Positions 1 to 8,641 of a DNA stretch of 64,000 nt are shown here, piece after piece; position 1 is the stretch's first letter, and every line of letters begins with the position of its first letter. This DNA comes from Bacillus gobiensis (GTDB lineage Bacteria; Bacillota; Bacilli; Bacillales; Bacillaceae). The DNA is taken from assembly GCF_001278705.1 (NCBI RefSeq), contig NZ_CP012600.1:3163917-3227916 (forward strand), written 5' to 3'. A model generated the notes under the pieces. It did not search any database. It had not been told where the DNA came from and was given only the letters and a program-made list of their open reading frames with translations. The position numbers and the translations under genes are program-made.

Positions 1-1
1 A

Positions 2-451
2 AGTGCATTTCTCCATGTGTTAGGAGATCTGTTCGGATCTGTCGGTGCAATAGCTGCTGCCCTGCTTATTATGTTCTTCGGATGGAGTTACGCGGATCCG
101 ATTGCTAGTGTCTTGGTTGCCCTTCTTATCGTGATCAGCGGTTATCGGGTCTTAAAGGATTCATTTCATATTCTTATGGAAGGGACGCCAATACAAATCG
201 ATGTGGAAAAAGTGAAAAATTCCTTGCTAGCCATGGATGGAGTAAAGAGTATTCACGATTTGCATATTTGGTCGATTTCTTCAGACTTCCCAGCACTTAG
301 CTGCCATATGGTCGTTGAAGAAAATTTCTCCCATCAGCTGCTATTAGAAAAAACTCAGGTCATGCTTTCACAGCAATTTCACCTGAAGCATACCACGATT
401 CAGCTTGATAAAGATGGCGGGTCATGCTGCGGTGAAGATCATTGTAACTAA
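2..451 (+). CDS. Cation diffusion facilitator (CDF/ZnT) transporter, 3' part only
   Basis: The open frame runs in from the window edge, so the first in-frame GTG (17) is not the real start. The readable 149 residues hold the last two membrane segments of a CDF metal/proton antiporter and its cytoplasmic C-terminal domain. The HVLGD stretch carries the His and Asp spaced like the membrane metal site (HxxxD). The C-terminal domain (ME.TP, HDLHIW) is typical of the family. The protein ends in a CCGEDHC tail that could bind metal. The family exports Zn2+, Cd2+ or Co2+ (CzcD-like). Substrate cannot be read from this piece. A terminator follows directly. Confidence 0.9.
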   Translation, partial: SAFLHVLGDLFGSVGAIAAALLIMFFGWSYADPIASVLVALLIVISGYRVLKDSFHILMEGTPIQIDVEKVKNSLLAMDGVKSIHDLHIWSISSDFPALSCHMVVEENFSHQLLLEKTQVMLSQQFHLKHTTIQLDKDGGSCCGEDHCN

Positions 452-453
452 GC

Positions 454-490
454 GGCTGCTTTTAGTCTTATGACAATAGCAGCCTTTTTC
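454..490 (+). terminator. Rho-independent terminator after the CDF gene
   Basis: Inverted repeat GGCTGCT/AGCAGCC (454-460 and 478-484) is followed by TTTTT, three bases after the CDF stop codon. Confidence 0.85.
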
Positions 491-588
491 TATTTAGAAA
501 TGAAAACATAACTTCTTGCAGTCTAGAGGCAAAGGAATACGGCTCCCTCTCCAGCTGTGTGCGTCTAACCGAAATAATCGCGAGAACA

Positions 589-2058
589 CTATGAGATCGG
601 AGGATGTGTCAAACAAAAAGCGGGATATAGCTTTTCATAAGTCTCAAACCCTTTATGATAGATCTGTTGATTCAGAGGACTGTATACATTGGTGCGATCT
701 GCCTTTATAAACCTGTCGGCAAATTCTTCATAATTCCTGACCCAGCCGAGGTAGCAAAATCCGTTTGAAGCCGCACCGACAGCCGGAAGATATTCACTAT
801 TTTCGGGAACATGAACCTCAGTCCCGAGCACGTCGGCTGTGATCTGGCACCACACTCTACTTCTAGCTCCGCCGCCAATTACTGTAATTGAGGCAGGACG
901 TCTGTCGTTCATTACGAGATTCATAATTTGGCGATAGGAATAGCAGAGACCTTCGACAATAGCTCGTGCAAAATCAGCTCTTTTGGTATGTATCGTCATC
1001 CCATAAAAGATCCCTTTTGCATCTGGATCATTAACCGGACACCTTTCTCCATTTAAATAAGGTAAAAAGAACAGACCGTTAGCTCCCGGTGGTGATTCAG
1101 CAATCAATTGTTCCAGTTCATCCATTCCATTTGCGAAGGTTTTCCCCGCCCATAGGTATACATTTCCGACATTTAATAGTGGGGCAATCGATATGTAGCA
1201 ATCGGGAAGTACATGTGACAGGGTAAACATAAAATCTCCTGATTCTCCAAATTCTTTTTGTACAGTCGCTGCCCACCCTGTTGTTCCAAGGTAAAGATAG
1301 CTGTCATTTTCTCTAACGGCTCCTGCTCCGATTGTCGTAGCACCAGCATCACCACTGCCTGAGAGGACGGGCGTCCCTTCCATAAATCCAGTAAGCTCAG
1401 CGGCCCGCTTTGTCACGTGACCGGCTAATTGATCAGGATAGCGGATATCCGGCATTTTGGCGATCGGGATTTCAAATTTGCCAAGCCACTCTTTTTGCCA
1501 TTCTTTTTTTCTGAGATTCATCATCCCGGTTGTCGCAGCTGTGACAGGATCTGTTACCAGCTGATTCGTCAGCTCATAAATGCAATAATCCTTACTGCTA
1601 AACAAAAAAGCTTCGCAGCTCTCGTAAATTTCCTGCTGATGAGACTGCATCCATAAGCATTTGGCAAATGGCGAAGACGCATCAATCGGATTGTTTGCAA
1701 TCTCGGTTAACTGGTGAATTTCAAGGTTAATCCTCTCCGCTTCGGATTTCGCTCGTGTATCAGAATAAAGAATTGCACGAGGAACTCGAAGCCGCGAAGC
1801 AAAAATCAAATCCTGCATCTGGCCGCTAAATGTAATAGCTTTAATGTCTTCAGGTTCAACCTTTACATTCTGCATCCAATAACGGCAGATCTCTATGATT
1901 CCGTCCCGCCATTCTTCCGGACTCTGTTCAATCTCTCCATTCACTCCATAATACGTTTGAAGAGGATATGTTTTTTCTCCCTTTATGCTTCCGTCCTTAC
2001 TTATTAAAATTCCTTTTACGGAAGTGGTCCCTATATCAAAGGCTGAAACCCACGACAT
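589..2058 (-). CDS. FGGY-family carbohydrate kinase
   Basis: A 489-residue protein of the usual length for FGGY kinases (xylulokinase, gluconokinase, B. subtilis YoaC type), which phosphorylate a sugar or polyol with ATP in the cytosol. Residues 6-16 (AFDIGTTSVKG) are the N-terminal phosphate-binding motif. SGQM at 78-81 and SDTRA at 99-103 line the sugar site. GSGDAGA at 234-240 holds the probable catalytic Asp237, and GGGARS near residue 410 is the second nucleotide-binding motif. The ATG is preceded by GAGGAGG at good spacing. It stands alone between a CDF gene and a divergent nitroreductase, so no transporter or isomerase hints at the substrate. Family assignment is firm, sugar specificity unknown. 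Confidence 0.9.
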   Translation of the reverse strand: MSWVSAFDIGTTSVKGILISKDGSIKGEKTYPLQTYYGVNGEIEQSPEEWRDGIIEICRYWMQNVKVEPEDIKAITFSGQMQDLIFASRLRVPRAILYSDTRAKSEAERINLEIHQLTEIANNPIDASSPFAKCLWMQSHQQEIYESCEAFLFSSKDYCIYELTNQLVTDPVTAATTGMMNLRKKEWQKEWLGKFEIPIAKMPDIRYPDQLAGHVTKRAAELTGFMEGTPVLSGSGDAGATTIGAGAVRENDSYLYLGTTGWAATVQKEFGESGDFMFTLSHVLPDCYISIAPLLNVGNVYLWAGKTFANGMDELEQLIAESPPGANGLFFLPYLNGERCPVNDPDAKGIFYGMTIHTKRADFARAIVEGLCYSYRQIMNLVMNDRRPASITVIGGGARSRVWCQITADVLGTEVHVPENSEYLPAVGAASNGFCYLGWVRNYEEFADRFIKADRTNVYSPLNQQIYHKGFETYEKLYPAFCLTHPPIS

Positions 2059-2201
2059 TCCCGTTCCTCCTCGCTTTCATTTTCATTCATTATAGCACTG
2101 GCTTTCCCATTCTTATGAATCATACTGGCTAACAATTTCTTTCTCAGGCGTTTTGATTTATGATAAGTATTGGGGATTGAAAAAGAAAAGAGGGTGACGA
2201 A

Positions 2202-2771
2202 ATGGAATTATATGAGGCAATTAAAAGCAGAAGAAGCATAGGAAAAGTAAAACAAGATGAAGTGCCTAAAGCGTTGATTGAAAAAATTCTGGATGCAGCT
2301 GTTTGGGCGCCGAATCATTTTCGCACAGAGCCATGGCGGTTTTTTGTCCTTCAAGGAGAAGGCAGGCTTCAGCTCGGTGATGTATTAGCGGATATAGTAA
2401 AGGATACGATGGACGATCCGGAAACCGAAGAAAACAAAGTCAGACTAGATAAAAACAGAAAAAACCCATTGCGCGCACCTGTTGTCATCGCAGTTGGCGT
2501 GGAACCTAGCGACAATCCAAAAGTCATCGTGCAAGAGGAATTCGCTGCTGTACACGCTGCTGTTCAAAACATGCTTTTGTCCGCACACGCAGAAGGTTTA
2601 GGTGCGGTTTGGAGAACTGGTGATATTTGCTACCACAAAAAAGTGGCGGAATTTTTCGGCCTTCCTGATAACGGCCAGGTTGTCGGATTTATCTACTTAG
2701 GCTACCCGGACATTGATCCAAAGGAACCGAAGAAAACGAGTTTTGAATCGTATACGAAATGGATTGGTTAA
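2202..2771 (+). CDS. Nitroreductase-family flavoprotein
   Basis: A 189-residue protein of the FMN-dependent nitroreductase superfamily, closest in size and layout to the small YdjA/YfhC-type members. The N-terminal AIKSRRSIGK segment is the FMN phosphate-binding region. AAVWAPNHFRTEPWRFFV (about 31-48) and GAVWRTGDICYHKKV (about 133-147) are family signatures, and IYLGYPD near the end closes the flavin pocket. Such enzymes reduce nitro compounds, quinones or other oxidants with NAD(P)H. The physiological substrate is not predictable. The start is supported by GAGGGTGA upstream. It is a single-gene transcript ending at a strong terminator shared with the convergent PfpI gene. Confidence 0.9.
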   Translation: MELYEAIKSRRSIGKVKQDEVPKALIEKILDAAVWAPNHFRTEPWRFFVLQGEGRLQLGDVLADIVKDTMDDPETEENKVRLDKNRKNPLRAPVVIAVGVEPSDNPKVIVQEEFAAVHAAVQNMLLSAHAEGLGAVWRTGDICYHKKVAEFFGLPDNGQVVGFIYLGYPDIDPKEPKKTSFESYTKWIG

Positions 2772-2782
2772 TCCGGCCAAAA

Positions 2783-2810
2783 GCTCAAGAACCCTCTTGA
2801 GCTTTTTTCA
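2783..2810. terminator. Bidirectional terminator between convergent genes
   Basis: Stem GCTCAAGA/TCTTGAGC (2783-2790, 2795-2802) has T-rich flanks on both strands and lies between the convergent nitroreductase and PfpI genes. Confidence 0.85.
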
Positions 2811-2817
2811 ATATCGT

Positions 2818-3411
2818 TCAAATCTCTATATCATATTCCATCCGTCTGGCAGTTTCCTTTGCTGTCTTTTCTCCTAACAGACGCTTCACAATGTGAAAGG
2901 ACATATTAATTCCGGCGGAAATCCCTCCTGACGTGATGATGTTTCCTTCGTCTACAAATTTTACATTTTGCTGGACGCTAACCTCCGGAAAATCCTTTTT
3001 CATTTGTTCAATGCTCGCCCAATGCGTTGTTGCTCTTTTTCCGTTCAGCAGCCCAGCTTTTGCTAAAAGGAACGCCCCTGTACAAACTGAGGCCATCAGC
3101 TTCACCTTTGCCATTTGATTAGATATCCATCCGATAACATGCTCATTATGTATTTCTGTTACTCTTGCTCCGTAGCCTCCCGGAATGATCAAGATATCTA
3201 TTTCCCGCATCTGATCCAAGCGATAATCAGGTTGAACCTTTAATCCATTCCTTGCTGATACCATATTTCCATTTTCAGAAATGGTTTTCACAGAAAAAGG
3301 CTTCGATCCGTCATCCAAAGCTGTGACAGAAAACACCTCGAACGGTCCGGCAAAATCTAAAACCTCTACCTCATCAAACAGAAAAATTCCAACGTTCCAT
3401 TGCTGTGCCAT
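2818..3411 (-). CDS. DJ-1/PfpI-family protein (class I glutamine amidotransferase-like)
   Basis: A 197-residue single-domain protein of the DJ-1/ThiJ/PfpI superfamily. The nucleophile-elbow motif SVCTGAF places the reactive Cys at residue 110, preceded by IIPGGYGA (about 75-82). It most resembles isonitrile-hydratase-like proteins and the ligand domain of GlxA-type AraC regulators, but no helix-turn-helix follows, so it is a stand-alone domain. The product is cytosolic. A GAGGGAAGG ribosome site precedes the ATG. Enzymatic activity (hydratase, amidase or chaperone) cannot be decided from sequence. Confidence 0.88.
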   Translation of the reverse strand: MAQQWNVGIFLFDEVEVLDFAGPFEVFSVTALDDGSKPFSVKTISENGNMVSARNGLKVQPDYRLDQMREIDILIIPGGYGARVTEIHNEHVIGWISNQMAKVKLMASVCTGAFLLAKAGLLNGKRATTHWASIEQMKKDFPEVSVQQNVKFVDEGNIITSGGISAGINMSFHIVKRLLGEKTAKETARRMEYDIEI

Positions 3412-3561
3412 ATCCTTCCCTCTCTTTCTGATGTTCTTTATTTAATAATTCTCAATCTATGTTTCAAACCCTTCTAAATTTATCAAATTCACCTTGAATG
3501 ACAGGAACACTTGTTCTATAATTGGTTTAATCAAACGATTGTTTAAGCTGGAGGTGTTTAT

Positions 3562-3960
3562 TTGCTGCACCATATCGAAATCTATGTTTCAGATTTAGAG
3601 AAAAGCATTGATTTTTGGAGCTGGCTCCTCGATGACCTTGATTATTCACTGTTTCAGAAATGGGACGAAGGTGCGAGTTGGAAATACAGGGATACATATC
3701 TCGTCTTTGTTCAGGCAAAGGAAAAATATCAGGATGTTCCGTACCACAGGTGCAGAGTCGGGCTTAACCACTTGGCCTTTCATGCAAGATCGATTGAACA
3801 CGTCGATCAAATGACTGCAAAATTAAAGGAAAAAGGAATCCCGATCTTATACGAGGACAAGCAACCATACGCGGGAGGTCCGCAGCATTATGCCGTCTAT
3901 TTCGAGGATCCCGACCGAATCAAAGTTGAGTTGGTTGCCCCTTGGTCAGAGATAGAATAG
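3562..3960 (+). CDS. VOC (glyoxalase/bleomycin-resistance fold) protein
   Basis: A 132-residue protein with the paired beta-alpha-beta-beta-beta modules of the vicinal oxygen chelate superfamily. Candidate metal ligands are the His in LHHIEIY at the N-terminus, the His pair in LNHLAFHA (about 73-80) and the Glu in KVELVAP near the C-terminus. The start is TTG, chosen because GGAGGTG lies seven to eight bases upstream and the VOC fold begins right there. Members include glyoxalases, dioxygenases and antibiotic-binding proteins. Nothing here fixes which. The gene is transcribed alone. Confidence 0.85.
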   Translation: MLHHIEIYVSDLEKSIDFWSWLLDDLDYSLFQKWDEGASWKYRDTYLVFVQAKEKYQDVPYHRCRVGLNHLAFHARSIEHVDQMTAKLKEKGIPILYEDKQPYAGGPQHYAVYFEDPDRIKVELVAPWSEIE

Positions 3961-3974
3961 CTTATGACCCCATC

Positions 3975-4022
3975 AAAAATATGTCAAATTCATTATGAAA
4001 AAAATATGTCAAATTCATTATG
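3975..4022. repeat. Tandem duplication of a 25-bp unit
   Basis: Two adjacent copies (3975-3997 and 4000-4022) share an A-run followed by TATGTCAAATTCATTATG with period 25. They lie in the promoter region of the small secreted-protein gene. No function is evident. The duplication places two identical AT-rich segments just upstream of the start. Confidence 0.8.
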
Positions 4023-4090
4023 AAATTAACACTCGAAGATAGGTATACTTTTCAATGAATTAAACATAAAAAAAGAAGGGGTTTGGGGAA

Positions 4091-4489
4091 TTGAAAAGAA
4101 TCCATATATTTTTTCTCGTTTTACTGTTTGCTTCCATCGTACCGTTATGGACAGCGACTGCTGCAGCAGGAGAATGGGATTTATTAGGCGGAGACAGATT
4201 TAGTGATGAGTCAGACATCTGGCCTTCTGGCGGCGGAGATTATAAAATTTGTCTCAGTTCTGAAAGCAAACCAGGTTATTATCAATTATTTGAAGAAGAT
4301 CCGTATAATCCAGACGATCAAGTAAAAACTGGCGTCTACTTTAAAACAGCAGGAAGTAATGATTTCGATTCAAACGGCTGTCATGTCTACAAAGATATCG
4401 GCGGGTTTGTTGATGGGACCGATGACCAAGCCGAATTTTATTTAAAAAAATACTCCAGTGGAGAATCATTCGCATGGTTCTATGATTGA
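4091..4489 (+). CDS. Small secreted protein of unknown function
   Basis: A 132-residue protein with a clear Sec signal peptide: MKRI, then a hydrophobic core to about residue 21, then TATAAAG, giving a likely AxA cleavage near residue 26. The mature part is acidic, rich in Asp, Gly, Tyr and Ser, and holds two Cys (KICLSS and NGCHVY) that could form a disulfide outside the cell. The start is TTG, preceded by a purine-rich run. I do not recognise a family. A terminator follows, so it is probably its own transcript. Confidence 0.75.
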   Translation: MKRIHIFFLVLLFASIVPLWTATAAAGEWDLLGGDRFSDESDIWPSGGGDYKICLSSESKPGYYQLFEEDPYNPDDQVKTGVYFKTAGSNDFDSNGCHVYKDIGGFVDGTDDQAEFYLKKYSSGESFAWFYD

Positions 4490-4501
4490 TTTGGGATGCC
4501 T

Positions 4502-4535
4502 AGGATGAAGAGAAATCTTCATCCTCTTAATTTTT
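4502..4535 (+). terminator. Terminator after the secreted-protein gene
   Basis: AGGATGAAG (4502-4510) pairs with CTTCATCCT (4517-4525), followed by a T-rich tail at 4531-4535. Confidence 0.8.
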
Positions 4536-4641
4536 GTCTGCTTTTTCATTCACTATGATTTCTCGCAAAAAGGCAATAGAAATCAAAGTTACCTATCACA
4601 GTGGCTCTTGTGGTTCAAGCCGGATTCAAACATACGAAAAT

Positions 4642-4668
4642 GTTCTTTTACTTTGCGTAAAAGAGCTT
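4642..4668 (-). terminator. Probable terminator after ada
   Basis: On the minus strand GCTCTTTTAC and GTAAAAGAAC form a hairpin followed by an ATTTT tail, just downstream of the ada stop codon. Confidence 0.6.
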
Positions 4669-4675
4669 GTCCTGG

Positions 4676-5740
4676 TTAGCGCGACTTTGATAACACTTTT
4701 TTTATCAGTTTTTCATGATTAATTAACCATCTTTTTCGGGATAGCCCGCCGCCATAGCCGCCCAATTCGCCATTTGCGTTGATCACACGGTGACAAGGAA
4801 TAATTATGGCAAGCTGATTTGCACCATTCGCCCGTGCCACAGCCCGGAAGGCAGAGGGATTGCCAATTGATTCAGCGATTCTTGAATAAGAAGCTGTTTG
4901 TCCGATTGGTATTTTTTTCAGTTCATGCCAGACACTCTTCTGAAAAGGCGATCCAAGTAACGCTAAAGGCGTTTTGAATTCTCTTAATTCACCATTGAAA
5001 TACTGAGTCAGCTCTTTTTCAATCAAGTTGATCGGCTGCGTGCGCCCTGGTATGATCGCTGATTTTGTCTTTTCTCTCAATCGTTCTACCTCACGTTCCA
5101 AACCTCTGCGATCAACAAATTCCAAAAGAAACAAAAATTCCTCGTCTGCGATTGCTATCATCGGGCCAAGCTTCGTATCCAGCCATGATGCTTTTAAGAC
5201 ACTGCTATTTTCCACCAAAGCCGGCGCCTCTCCCATAATACGGGAAAAAGCATCCCTAAACCCGCTGCTCGATTCATATCCGCTTGAAAGCTGGGCGTCC
5301 ATTACCGTTTCACCCACCCTGATTTGTTTCATCGCCAGACCCATACGGCGTGCCCTTGCATATTCAACGAAAGTCATTCCAAATCTCTTTTTGAATTGAC
5401 GTCTGGCGGTTGAAGCATCTACGGATAATTCCTGAAAATCTTTATCCTTCCACCGCTTCTCCGGGTTTTCCTCAACTGCTTCTACAAGCGTTCGCACAAG
5501 CTCTGAAACATGATTGGGATGAGAAAGCGGACGACAACGTTTACAAGGACGAAAAGAAGCAAGAAGGGCTTGCTGAGCCGTCTCGAAAAATTCACAATTC
5601 TCGAATTTTGGCTTACGCGCCGGACATGTCGGACGGCAGAAAACACCTGTCGTCTTGACCCCCACGTAAAAAATGCCCTCATATTCTGTTTTTTTATCAA
5701 GCAATGCTTCGTAAAATTCTTTTTTATCGGACGTTAGCAC
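4676..5740 (-). CDS. ada: Ada: methylated-DNA repair protein and transcriptional activator (three-domain form)
   Basis: A 354-residue protein with the full E. coli Ada layout. Residues 1-75 are the zinc methyl-phosphotriester domain with Cys35, Cys39, Cys66 and Cys69 (FCRPTC and CKRC). An AraC-type helix-turn-helix spans about 85-185. A C-terminal O6-methylguanine methyltransferase domain follows, whose PCHRV motif carries acceptor Cys316. In B. subtilis these functions are split over adaA and adaB; here they are fused. Methyl transfer to the N-terminal Cys normally turns the protein into an activator of its own gene. The start is GTG with AGGAGG about nine bases upstream. All key residues are present. 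Confidence 0.95.
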   Translation of the reverse strand: MLTSDKKEFYEALLDKKTEYEGIFYVGVKTTGVFCRPTCPARKPKFENCEFFETAQQALLASFRPCKRCRPLSHPNHVSELVRTLVEAVEENPEKRWKDKDFQELSVDASTARRQFKKRFGMTFVEYARARRMGLAMKQIRVGETVMDAQLSSGYESSSGFRDAFSRIMGEAPALVENSSVLKASWLDTKLGPMIAIADEEFLFLLEFVDRRGLEREVERLREKTKSAIIPGRTQPINLIEKELTQYFNGELREFKTPLALLGSPFQKSVWHELKKIPIGQTASYSRIAESIGNPSAFRAVARANGANQLAIIIPCHRVINANGELGGYGGGLSRKRWLINHEKLIKKVLSKSR

Positions 5741-6022
5741 GGGCTTTGCCTCCTCTTAACTAAGCTTACCCTTTGATTATAGCTCTTATAGAAAACAGCT
5801 GCCGCCGAAAATCAGGCATTGATTTTTTAAAGAATCCTGACAGCAGGAATAAATGATAAGGTTCACTTTATTCGATGATACTCCTATTTTTGTAAAAACT
5901 AAAAAGACGCATTATACAAAGCATACTGGGTCAAATCACCTTTCAGACGGTCTGAAAGCAGTATTATTTCTGCATGATGATAAGAGAGCGACAATTTATG
6001 CCTGTTAATGATACTTTTGAGA

Positions 6023-6790
6023 TTATACTCTTTTATAAACCCGTATTCCCACTACATAAGATAGAATGATTATCACTACCATCCAAACAATGGAAACCCA
6101 CAAGTCATTACCAACGACATTTGAATTCAATAGATTTCTGATTGTTTGAATTATCGGTGTCATTGGTTGATTTTCTGCGAAAATGCCCACGATCTTTGGC
6201 ATCCCGTCTACAGGAACGAATGCGGAGCTGACAAAAAGCATCCCCAATAAGATGTAAGAGAAAGAACTAGCCCCTTCAATACTTCCGGCAGCCAATCCAA
6301 AAGGTACCGAAAGCCATGTTACTGTGAGAGAAAACAGAACAAGTAATAATCCCACAAGAAGCCATTCAGAAAATGTTGCACTACTTCTAAATCCTATAAG
6401 AAATCCTACTAATAGAACGGCACTAATTGAAACTAACATAAAGATAACGGAAGCTATAACCTGACCTCCTAATACAGCTGATTTTGAGATAGGCATTGAT
6501 TTAAACCTGTCAAACATGCCTGAAGTTTTATCTAAGTTAATCCGTAAAGAGGTGTAGGCTGAACCGCTGGCAATCGTGATTAATAAGATTCCAGGAAGTA
6601 CGTAATTAATGTACTCATCTTGGGAAACTCCTTGAATTTGAATAGCTCCGCCAAATACATAAACCATTCCTAAAAGAATCATAACAGGCATGGCAATAAC
6701 TGTCAATAAAGTGTCAATACTCCGTATATTATGCCTCATAATTCGATTAGACAGTGCAAGAGTGTCTCCAATATATTGTTTCATATTCAT
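6023..6790 (-). CDS. ABC-2 type exporter permease (DrrB-like)
   Basis: A 255-residue protein with six predicted membrane segments (about 28-48, 63-83, 105-130, 135-160, 170-190, 230-250), the normal size for an ABC-2 permease of the daunorubicin-resistance type. Its start overlaps the stop of the ATPase gene by four bases, so the two are translationally coupled and form one exporter. It is the last gene of a PadR-controlled operon. Substrate is unknown. Related pairs export drugs, peptides or lipids. Confidence 0.88.
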   Translation of the reverse strand: MNMKQYIGDTLALSNRIMRHNIRSIDTLLTVIAMPVMILLGMVYVFGGAIQIQGVSQDEYINYVLPGILLITIASGSAYTSLRINLDKTSGMFDRFKSMPISKSAVLGGQVIASVIFMLVSISAVLLVGFLIGFRSSATFSEWLLVGLLLVLFSLTVTWLSVPFGLAAGSIEGASSFSYILLGMLFVSSAFVPVDGMPKIVGIFAENQPMTPIIQTIRNLLNSNVVGNDLWVSIVWMVVIIILSYVVGIRVYKRV

Positions 6791-7713
6791 GATTTTCTTC
6801 CTTTCGTAAGTGTCATAAAAACATCATCAAGAGTCGGGGTAATCATTTTGAAGCTCTTAATTACAATTTTTTCATTAGTTAGAATACTGAAAATATTCAA
6901 AGTGGTCTTTATTTCCTCTGTTAAATTAATGGAGAGTTCGCAGCTATTCGTTTGTTGAGGAGAGTATATTTGTAAAAGTTTTGATGATTTCTCGAGATCT
7001 AGGATATTATTAAATTCAATAAATAATTTGTTTTCTCCCACTATACGTTTCATTTCATCTGGACTTCCAGTCGCTATTATTTTGCCATCGTGCAAAAACA
7101 CAATTTTATCAGCCAAATAATCCGCTTCATCTAAATATTGCGTCGTTAGAAAGATTGTTTTCCCTTGTGACTTCAACTCTTTAATCTTATTCCAAAGATC
7201 GAGTCTACTGCTTGGATCTAGTCCAGTAGTAGGTTCGTCTAGAAAAACGATTTCCGGATCTCCAACTAAACTCATTGCTAAATCAAGCCGGCGTTGCATG
7301 CCTCCTGAATAATTTGAAACAGCTTTATCTTTTGCATCAATCAGCCTAAAGGTTTTCAACAAGTTTAAAGCGACATTTCTCGGATTAGGCTCATGTCTCA
7401 ATTTTGCGATTAAAACTAAGTTTTCATAACCAGTGAGTACACCGTCGACGGTTGTATTTTGTGAACTAAAACTAAATAACTTTTGTACAGCCGTTGGGTT
7501 TTCTGCAACATTTATATTATTAATTGTCACTCTTCCACTATCACTATTTAGAAGTCCAGTAATAATTTTTAAGAGTGTACTTTTCCCAGCGCCATTAGGT
7601 CCTAATAAGGCATAGATGGAACCTCTATTCACAGTGATATTTATTTCTTTCAATACTTCATTTCCTTTAAAACTCTTTTTTACATTTTTAATTTCCATCA
7701 CAGTTGAACTCAT
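6787..7713 (-). CDS. ABC transporter ATPase (DrrA-like)
   Basis: A 308-residue ATPase with Walker A GPNGAGKST (about 38-46), Q-loop at SSQN, signature YSGGMQRR, Walker B IVFLDEPT and an H-loop replaced by Gln (LTTQYLD), which is common in this DrrA-like group. The C-terminal 85 residues are the extension typical of drug exporters. It works with the permease encoded immediately downstream (ATGA overlap). It sits third in the padR operon and is predicted to be repressed by the PadR protein. Confidence 0.9.
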   Translation of the reverse strand: MSSTVMEIKNVKKSFKGNEVLKEINITVNRGSIYALLGPNGAGKSTLLKIITGLLNSDSGRVTINNINVAENPTAVQKLFSFSSQNTTVDGVLTGYENLVLIAKLRHEPNPRNVALNLLKTFRLIDAKDKAVSNYSGGMQRRLDLAMSLVGDPEIVFLDEPTTGLDPSSRLDLWNKIKELKSQGKTIFLTTQYLDEADYLADKIVFLHDGKIIATGSPDEMKRIVGENKLFIEFNNILDLEKSSKLLQIYSPQQTNSCELSINLTEEIKTTLNIFSILTNEKIVIKSFKMITPTLDDVFMTLTKGRKS

Positions 7714-7725
7714 CGTTTTACCCCC

Positions 7726-8040
7726 TTATTTAATCGAATTTCTCAATTTTTTCCTTTCCTTATCTATCCAAGTTTCTTCCGGGAACTCAGCTAAGAATGA
7801 ATCGGCAAATTCTGCTATATCATTCCCAACGATATCTCGTACACTTAAGCCCTCTTTTGCACTATCCTCAAACATCTCTAATATATTTTTTAAATATTCG
7901 AACATACCGCTTCCCTTAGCAAACATCCACATATATTTTTCAATCGCAATCATCGCCTTTTTATGTTCATCAGGCAGTTCATTTATTCTTTTTCTAAATT
8001 TACGATATTCCCGTTTTTCTTGAAGAAATTTTTTAAACAT
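7726..8040 (-). CDS. DUF1048-family small protein
   Basis: A 104-residue, highly charged, helical cytosolic protein matching the DUF1048 family, which recurs between padR and ABC-exporter genes in Firmicutes. Its start overlaps the padR stop by eight bases. No enzymatic motif is visible. An accessory or regulatory role for the exporter is inferred only from the conserved gene order. Confidence 0.75.
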   Translation of the reverse strand: MFKKFLQEKREYRKFRKRINELPDEHKKAMIAIEKYMWMFAKGSGMFEYLKNILEMFEDSAKEGLSVRDIVGNDIAEFADSFLAEFPEETWIDKERKKLRNSIK

Positions 8041-8362
8041 TTCTTTTCCCCTTTATTTCGTTCATTTTTTGTTCAATAAATGACCATCGTTGCCAAAAAT
8101 TTATGAGCTCCTGCTCTCCGTTAGCATTCAACGTGTAAAATTTTCTCATTGGCCCAAGTTCTGATTTCTTCTTCTCAATTTCCACGAGACCTTTTTTCTC
8201 TATTCGCAGAAGGATTGTATAAACCGTTCCTTCCACAATATCCTCAAAGCCTAAATCATTTAGGTACTTTGTAATTTCATATCCGTAGGTTTCTCCTTCC
8301 TGAATCTTTTGAAGTACAATACCTTGCAAAACACCTTTGAGCATTTCAGTTAATTCTTTCAT
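8033..8362 (-). CDS. PadR-family transcriptional regulator
   Basis: A 109-residue winged-helix protein of the PadR group. TYGYEITKYLND (about 25-36), VEGTVYTILLRIEKKGLVE (about 39-57) and GPMRKFYTLN (about 68-77) are the recognition helix and wing signatures. It is the first gene of an operon with DUF1048 and an ABC exporter, the usual context for a drug-responsive repressor that controls its own transcription. AGGAGG lies five bases before ATG. Palindromic half-sites in the leader are candidate operators. Confidence 0.92.
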   Translation of the reverse strand: MKELTEMLKGVLQGIVLQKIQEGETYGYEITKYLNDLGFEDIVEGTVYTILLRIEKKGLVEIEKKKSELGPMRKFYTLNANGEQELINFWQRWSFIEQKMNEIKGKRNV

Positions 8363-8388
8363 AACTCCTCCTTATTACCATCTCCATC

Positions 8389-8433
8389 AGTACTTAACAA
8401 CACTAAGTACTACTACATAATATTACTAAGTAG
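8389..8433. promoter_or_regulatory. Candidate PadR operator: three AAGTA half-sites
   Basis: AGTACTT (8389-8395) and AAGTACT (8405-8411) form a perfect inverted repeat. The octamer ACTAAGTA occurs at 8402-8409 and again at 8425-8432, 23 bp apart, about two helical turns. The cluster lies 25-70 bp upstream of the padR start, where an autoregulator would bind. Confidence 0.55.
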
Positions 8434-8531
8434 ATGGAGTGTCAAGGACATTTGTTAGGATTTTTATAAAAAAAATTTAACACTTACTCTGACTATGCAT
8501 TTGTCACTGCTATTTATGTGGTTACATAATG

Positions 8532-8568
8532 AAAAAACCGATTTCTCAACTTAAATACGGAAATCGGT
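8532..8568 (-). terminator. Terminator of the Bce-type operon
   Basis: ACCGATTTC (8537-8545) and GAAATCGGT (8560-8568) form a nine-base stem with a T-run on the minus strand, downstream of the permease stop. Confidence 0.85.
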
Positions 8569-8641
8569 CTTCTCTATATTGCTCGATATACTTATTCTAA
8601 GTATTTCGTTTTATTATACGGCACAACTCAATATCAAAACT

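Noticed and set aside
516..710. 64-residue plus-strand frame overlapping the kinase 3' end
   Set aside because: No ribosome site and largely antisense to the kinase.
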